Positions 6,740 to 10,722 of a DNA stretch of 10,722 nucleotides are shown here, in pieces; the first letter of the stretch is position 1; every line of letters starts with the position of its first letter. The notes under the pieces were generated by a model. That model searched no databases. It was not told where the DNA came from and worked only from the letters and a program-made list of their open reading frames with translations. This DNA is from JBECKS01 sp040235395 (GTDB taxonomy: Bacteria > Pseudomonadota > Gammaproteobacteria > Pseudomonadales > JBECKS01): assembly GCA_040235395.1 (NCBI GenBank), contig JBECKS010000193.1, positions 1-10,722 on the forward strand, written 5' to 3'. A program made the position numbers and the translations under genes.

Positions 6740-7621
6740 ATGAGTAAGAATGAAACAAACGATTCAAGTCAGGTTAATCAACTACTGAAACTACTTGAGC
6801 TTGAAAAAATTGAACTGCATCTTTTCCGAGGTATTAGCCGTTTTTCGCCAGCACCCCAAGTTTATGGTGGCCAAGTGCTAGGCCAGGCACTGATGGCAGC
6901 CTATCAGTCGGTTGATGAAGGCATGCGCGCCCACTCTGTTCATTGTTATTTTCTACGTGGCGGCGACATGGAAAGCCCTATTATTTACGAAGTAGAAAGA
7001 ACACGTGATGGCAAGGCTTTCAGCAGTCGTCGTGTCATAGCCATGCAACATGGCCGCCAGATTTTTAACATGTCTGCTTCCTTTCAAACACCTGAAGATG
7101 GTTATGACCATCAGCAGGAAGCACCTGAATGCCCCGAACCATTAAGCCTGCCAAGCTCTTTTGACCTTCAGAAGAAATACAATGAAGAACTAGGGCTGGA
7201 ATACCACCCAGAAAAAATTCCTTCATGGTTTTTTGATATACGTGTTGATGGTCCTGGCCCATCGCTTTACCCGGAACCACGCAAACCTGAGCTTAAGATT
7301 TGGTTTCGTTTGAAGGAAGAGTTTGTTGATCACCCTGCCTACCATGAAGCCGCGCTTGCCTATGCATCCGATTTACGTCTTTTAGGTGTATCGCTTTTAC
7401 CACATGCAGTTTCCCATCAACAGAAACTACGAGTTGCAACCATCGACCATTCTATCTGGTTTCATCGAGATTTTGATATCAGGGAATGGCAACTGTATTC
7501 CATGCACAGCCCTAATGCCTGTGGTGGAAGAGGTTTCAGTATTGGCCACGTGTTTAATCAGAAAGGAACGCTCGTTGCCACTTGCTCTCAGGAAGGTTTA
7601 ATACGACCTGTTAAAGAATAA
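6740..7621 (+). CDS. tesB: Acyl-CoA thioesterase II
   Basis: Hydrolyses medium- and long-chain acyl-CoA to free fatty acid and CoA in the cytoplasm. It is a 293-residue double-hotdog protein (E. coli TesB 286). The first hotdog has VYGGQVLGQALMAA at 41-54 and HSVHCYFLRGGD at 65-76; the second has AYASDLRLL 207-215 and ATIDHSIWFHR 233-243. The catalytic triad of E. coli (D204, T228, Q278) is conserved as D211, T234 and Q284 (CSQEGLIR). ATG 6740 is preceded by AGGA at 6 nt. It is divergent from bioA and convergent with the unknown gene that ends the mod operon, with only 3 bp between the stop codons. It stands alone transcriptionally. Confidence 0.96.
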   Translation: MSKNETNDSSQVNQLLKLLELEKIELHLFRGISRFSPAPQVYGGQVLGQALMAAYQSVDEGMRAHSVHCYFLRGGDMESPIIYEVERTRDGKAFSSRRVIAMQHGRQIFNMSASFQTPEDGYDHQQEAPECPEPLSLPSSFDLQKKYNEELGLEYHPEKIPSWFFDIRVDGPGPSLYPEPRKPELKIWFRLKEEFVDHPAYHEAALAYASDLRLLGVSLLPHAVSHQQKLRVATIDHSIWFHRDFDIREWQLYSMHSPNACGGRGFSIGHVFNQKGTLVATCSQEGLIRPVKE

Positions 7622-7624
7622 GGT

Positions 7625-8731
7625 TTATTCCGTCTCCACTTGCTGCCCTCGATATTCCCTTCTAAGACGCATGTATTCCTTTCTTTCTTCTGGTGACATG
7701 CCACGCACATTTGGAGTCCGCTCACCTTTCATAACTTCCTGTACATAAGTTTCCATATCACCAACATTTTCTTTCTGTACTTTCCAAGATGTGCCTCTTA
7801 CAGAAAAATCATTTTTTAACTGATAACCACTTTCAAGTGTATCGTTAAGTAATGCACCGCCCTCACTCTCAACACGATTACGATACTCTTCATGCCTCTT
7901 TTCTTCTGCTTCGATTTCCTCTTGCGACACCTCAATCGAATCAACTGTTTTTATTTGTATAGGCTTGTATCTAAGTAGTTCCTCTCTTCGGGAAGCCGCT
8001 CCAGCAGCACCAGAACCAGAACCAGAACCAGCCCATTCCTGATTATTTAACACAGTAATACTTACGAGCCGTTTACAAGAGTCTATATTCTGGAAATTAA
8101 GAAACACATTCATATTTCTGGTAATACTATCAATGACCTCTGAAAGCGGCTGATTCTTTTCAATACTGATTGGCACATTTTCAGATTCCAGCATGGAAAT
8201 ATCAAAAACGTATTCTTCTGCTAGTTTGCTGAGCACATCAAAACGCTTTTCTCGATGCACCTGAAGATTAACAATGGGGTCACAGGGTATATCAACAAAA
8301 CGATCGTCGGTAGTTTCCTTGTCATTTTTTGAAGTAGTTTTTGGAGATCTTGATGCACGCTCGATAGTTATGGACTTATCGCCTGAATAACTAGAGGGAT
8401 TATTACTTAAATCAACAAAGGGTTGTTGCTGAGGCAGCTCTTCTGGTTGTTCATTCTGTAAAGCAGCTTCTACTTCCTGCTGTTCTTCATCCTCATCAAT
8501 ATCTTCCTCCTCTTCAGACTCCTCATTCACAAGTTGCTGAGCTTCCTCGTCGTCGTATTCGTCATCATCAGCCACTTCAGCATTCACTTCATCCTGAAAG
8601 GCCTGAGTTTCATCAGCATAAACACTGCTCACTTTTAAAACCAACAGACATAAAAAAACCACAAAGATGATTAACTTTGAAAGATCAGAACTTGTTCTCA
8701 AAACATTTTTGCTCACACCATCAAATCTCAT
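7625..8731 (-). CDS. Unknown acidic envelope protein with an STN-like domain, last gene of the mod operon
   Basis: I do not recognise this 368-residue protein. A hydrophobic stretch (about 19-36) ending in VYA|D fits a Sec signal peptide cut near residue 39, although it could act as an anchor. Residues 46-93 are extremely rich in Glu and Asp. Residues about 147-228 (CDPIVNLQVH, RFDVLSKLAEEY, PLSEVIDSITRNMNVFL, CKRLVSITVL) have the beta-alpha-beta pattern of the secretin/TonB short N-terminal (STN) domain; C150 and C219 could form a disulfide. A (GS)3 linker at 235-240 follows, then a charged, probably helical tail rich in Arg and Glu. The ATG lies 11 bp inside modC, implying translational coupling. 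It lacks a Shine-Dalgarno; a GTG at codon 6 has a GAGA 7 nt upstream and is an alternative. Operon position suggests, but does not prove, a link to molybdate uptake. No TonB-receptor barrel or secretin domain is attached. Confidence 0.75.
   Translation of the reverse strand: MRFDGVSKNVLRTSSDLSKLIIFVVFLCLLVLKVSSVYADETQAFQDEVNAEVADDDEYDDEEAQQLVNEESEEEEDIDEDEEQQEVEAALQNEQPEELPQQQPFVDLSNNPSSYSGDKSITIERASRSPKTTSKNDKETTDDRFVDIPCDPIVNLQVHREKRFDVLSKLAEEYVFDISMLESENVPISIEKNQPLSEVIDSITRNMNVFLNFQNIDSCKRLVSITVLNNQEWAGSGSGSGAAGAASRREELLRYKPIQIKTVDSIEVSQEEIEAEEKRHEEYRNRVESEGGALLNDTLESGYQLKNDFSVRGTSWKVQKENVGDMETYVQEVMKGERTPNVRGMSPEERKEYMRLRREYRGQQVETE
8009..8030. repeat. Hexanucleotide microsatellite inside the unknown acidic protein gene
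   Basis: The unit ACCAGA is repeated 3.7 times without interruption. On the coding (minus) strand it encodes Gly-Ser three times (residues 235-240), at the boundary between the STN-like domain and the charged tail. The unit length is a multiple of three, so slippage would change linker length without shifting the frame. Confidence 0.85.
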
Positions 8732-9833
8732 GAATCGAAGCTGCTTTAATCAAGACTTTAACGCGTCTGTTTTTTTCCAGAGCCATTTTTTCAAAGGATA
8801 AACCCGAAACCTGACTGATAATCCTGTCACCACCACATTGAACTAAAAGTAGAACCTTATAGTCATCCCTAAACAGCACATCCTCGATAACCCCATCCAG
8901 CTGATTCAGGATACTAATATGCTGTAGGGCCTCAACCTCGCTTCCAGAACCTTGCTCTCTATCACTTACGGCAAGACTTACCTGTTGAGCATCAATCTTA
9001 ACTAAGACATTGTCACCTACTTTATGTTCAGTGGAAACACGGATTTTCTGACCATGTTCGGTTTTAAGTTCGCTTAGCCCATACCGTTTATCAAAACTTT
9101 CCACGTAAGCCTTAAGACTTACAAAAGGGCTTTTCGTAAAATGCCCTATTTGACGGATGAATGGTGAATCCTTGCTGGTTAAGGCTTCATCAACACTGCC
9201 CTGAAAACAAACCTGACCCTTTTCCATAACCAGCAAATGCTCTGCAAGTTGACAAAGATCCAGCATTTCATGACTAACCAGAACCATGCTGACTTTATAT
9301 TGGCTTTTTAAAATCTGAAGCATATCCCTTACTTTTATCTTTGCATTGGTATCGAGAAAGGCAAAAGGTTCATCAAGCAAAAGCAGTTCAGGTTTCGTGA
9401 ACAGGCTTTGCGCAAGCGCAATACGTTTTCTCTCGCCTCCTGATAATTGTGATACTTTTTTCTTCAAGAGATGTTGAATGTTCAGGCATTCAATAATTTC
9501 ACTCTCTTCCATAAAACCAAGGTCAGGCGCAAATCGGCTAGCAAAAGCGAGATTCTTTTCAACAGAAAGATGAGGAAATAAAAGGCCATCCTGAAATGAC
9601 AATACCAGTTGCTTAAAACGATTTTCATCTGAAAGAGAAAACTTATGATTTCCCTTTAACAAATTCCCTTTTGCCTTTCTTTCCAAACCAGCCAAGGCTC
9701 GTAGAAAACTACTTTTCCCCGCACCTGAATGCCCAAAAACACCAAGACATTCTCCCTCATGCAAATTAGAACTTACCTCTACCTTGAAATCAGGGCGACT
9801 TAACTCAAGTTGAAAAGAAAAATCCCGCATCAT
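8721..9833 (-). CDS. modC: Molybdate ABC transporter ATP-binding protein
   Basis: Cytoplasmic ATPase that drives molybdate import through ModB. In the 370-residue protein: Walker A GHSGAGKS 34-41 (K40), Q-loop Q81 in LSFQDGLLFPHLS, ABC signature LSGGERKR 130-137, Walker B LLLLDEP 150-156 with catalytic E155, D-loop FLD, and switch H188 in VLVSHE. A C-terminal region of about 100 residues (about 270-370) has the beta-rich character of the Mop/TOBE molybdate-binding domain, which distinguishes ModC from short ATPases. The neighbouring modB and modA support the assignment over sulfate (CysA) or tungstate systems, though tungstate transport is not excluded. Start ATG 9833 has the Shine-Dalgarno TAGGAG 7 nt upstream and overlaps the modB stop in an ATGA junction; a second ATG follows at once. 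The 3' end overlaps the next gene by 11 bp. Confidence 0.92.
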   Translation of the reverse strand: MMRDFSFQLELSRPDFKVEVSSNLHEGECLGVFGHSGAGKSSFLRALAGLERKAKGNLLKGNHKFSLSDENRFKQLVLSFQDGLLFPHLSVEKNLAFASRFAPDLGFMEESEIIECLNIQHLLKKKVSQLSGGERKRIALAQSLFTKPELLLLDEPFAFLDTNAKIKVRDMLQILKSQYKVSMVLVSHEMLDLCQLAEHLLVMEKGQVCFQGSVDEALTSKDSPFIRQIGHFTKSPFVSLKAYVESFDKRYGLSELKTEHGQKIRVSTEHKVGDNVLVKIDAQQVSLAVSDREQGSGSEVEALQHISILNQLDGVIEDVLFRDDYKVLLLVQCGGDRIISQVSGLSFEKMALEKNRRVKVLIKAASIHEI

Positions 9834-10570
9834 GATTTTTCTCCTACCGATAATGATTTATCAAAGGAAAACCGCAACAGATTACCGTTCATTGCATACA
9901 CAGGAAGTAATAAAAGAATAGAGACCACAACAACCAGTATGGCCATCACATGAGCCACTTGATAATTCATTAATTCAACCTGCTCATAGATAGCAATGGA
10001 AATCACGCGGGTTTCGCCAGCAATATTGCCACCAACCAAGAGCACCACACCAAATTCGCCCAAGGTATGCGCAAAGCCCAAACTGAATGCAATAAGATAA
10101 GCGCTATAATTCATTGGCAATACAATGCCAAAGAAAGTTTGCCGGGAATTTGCACCTAAGGTGTTTGCCAGATCCAGAAACTCCTCCCTAGTCTGTTCAA
10201 AAGCACTCACCAATGGCTGCAAAACAAAAGGCAAACTATAAACAAGTGATGCAAATAAAAGAGCGTTAAAGCTAAACAACAAATGGGTTTCGGTCAGTGT
10301 GAACCATAAATGCCCCAAAAGGGAATCTGGATTAAACAAAACAAGAAGATAAAAACCCAACACAGAAGGAGGAAGCACTAAAGGTAAACAGAAAATTGCC
10401 TGAAGAAAGAATTTCAGCCATGAATTTCTCCGAGCAAGAAACCACGCCAAGGGCGTACACAATAAAATCAGCACCACAGTACTCGAAAAAGCAAGCCAGG
10501 CACTCAAGCCGAAACTTGAGAAAATCATGTCCCAATCCTGTTCACTTAATGTGGAAAAAATATCAAACAT
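9830..10570 (-). CDS. modB: Molybdate ABC transporter permease
   Basis: Inner-membrane channel subunit of the molybdate importer, 246 residues (family about 225-240). Five hydrophobic spans are visible at about 22-44, 54-79, 99-123, 157-181 and 206-226. The cytoplasmic coupling loop for ModC is ANTLGANSRQTFFGIVLP at 135-152, the EAA motif of binding-protein-dependent permeases. The following segment, HTLGEFGVVLLVGGNI with GETRVISIAIY, is typical of ModB. ATG 10570 lies 11 bp after the modA stop and has no clear Shine-Dalgarno, so its translation probably depends on coupling to modA. The stop overlaps the modC start by 4 bp. Confidence 0.94.
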   Translation of the reverse strand: MFDIFSTLSEQDWDMIFSSFGLSAWLAFSSTVVLILLCTPLAWFLARRNSWLKFFLQAIFCLPLVLPPSVLGFYLLVLFNPDSLLGHLWFTLTETHLLFSFNALLFASLVYSLPFVLQPLVSAFEQTREEFLDLANTLGANSRQTFFGIVLPMNYSAYLIAFSLGFAHTLGEFGVVLLVGGNIAGETRVISIAIYEQVELMNYQVAHVMAILVVVVSILLLLPVYAMNGNLLRFSFDKSLSVGEKS

Positions 10571-10581
10571 GATTAGCTTTT

Positions 10582-10722
10582 TCAGGGCAAGGTGTAGCCC
10601 TGCTCCTTAATATATTGCCGAGCAGAAGCGCTTAAAAGAAATGCTTGAAAGGCTTTCGCACTTTTCTTTTCTGGATGCAACACAAGCATCGCTTGTTTAA
10701 TAGCTGGGTAGCTGTCTAATGG
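10582..10722 (-). CDS. modA: Molybdate-binding periplasmic protein, C-terminal 46 residues only
   Basis: The reading frame enters at the right edge and ends in TGA at 10584-10582. The 46 visible residues include DSYPAIKQAMLVLH, matching the ModA stretch near the Tyr that contacts molybdate, and SASARQYIKEQGYTLP, the usual ModA C-terminal helix and ending. Position immediately before modB and modC supports the call. The signal peptide, the remaining binding residues and the operon promoter lie outside the window, so regulation by ModE cannot be judged. Confidence 0.85.
   Translation of the reverse strand, partial: PLDSYPAIKQAMLVLHPEKKSAKAFQAFLLSASARQYIKEQGYTLP

Noticed and set aside
7616..7630. 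Perfect palindrome GAATAA-GGT-TTATTC across the tesB and acidic-protein stop codons, as a bidirectional terminator
   Set aside because: The 6-bp stem has a single G-C pair and no T-run on either side. It arises because both genes end in GAA TAA and converge with a 3-bp gap.

Overview
The window looks like ordinary chromosomal DNA from a gammaproteobacterium. The base composition leans towards A+T by eye. The evidence for the lineage is the protein content: a long-form (about 367-residue) PurC of the type found in Vibrio-, Shewanella- and Pseudoalteromonas-like bacteria, a proteobacterial TesB, BioA and GlpD, and a modABC operon. Genus and order cannot be settled from the sequence alone. There are no RNA genes, insertion sequences, CRISPR arrays or prophage traits. 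Nine protein-coding genes fill almost all of it, and no gap exceeds about 230 bases.

Layout, left to right. (1) A carotenoid cleavage oxygenase on the minus strand lacks only its extreme C-terminus at the left edge. All four iron-binding histidines are visible. (2) A divergent intergenic region of about 227 bp holds a good sigma-70 promoter for purC and a weaker one for the oxygenase. Two overlapping palindromes sit at the predicted start site of the oxygenase promoter and look like an operator. (3) purC on the plus strand makes SAICAR in purine synthesis. (4) Converging on purC is a minus-strand cluster, bioA - glpD-like - GST: biotin synthesis, FAD-dependent glycerol-3-phosphate oxidation, and a glutathione S-transferase-like protein with an extra C-terminal segment. 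(5) tesB (acyl-CoA thioesterase II) is divergent from bioA. (6) Converging on tesB, with 3 bp between the stop codons, is the minus-strand operon modA (fragment at the right edge) - modB - modC - unknown envelope protein.

Functionally, modABC is a complete high-affinity molybdate importer: periplasmic binding protein, permease, and ATPase with a C-terminal molybdate-binding region. The last gene of that operon overlaps modC by 11 bp. It encodes a signal-peptide-bearing, very acidic protein with a fold resembling the secretin/TonB short N-terminal (STN) domain, and it is the least explained object in the window. The bioA-glpD-GST linkage joins unrelated pathways, although bioA, glpD and tesB all touch lipid or acyl metabolism. 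No clear intrinsic terminator was found at either convergent junction.
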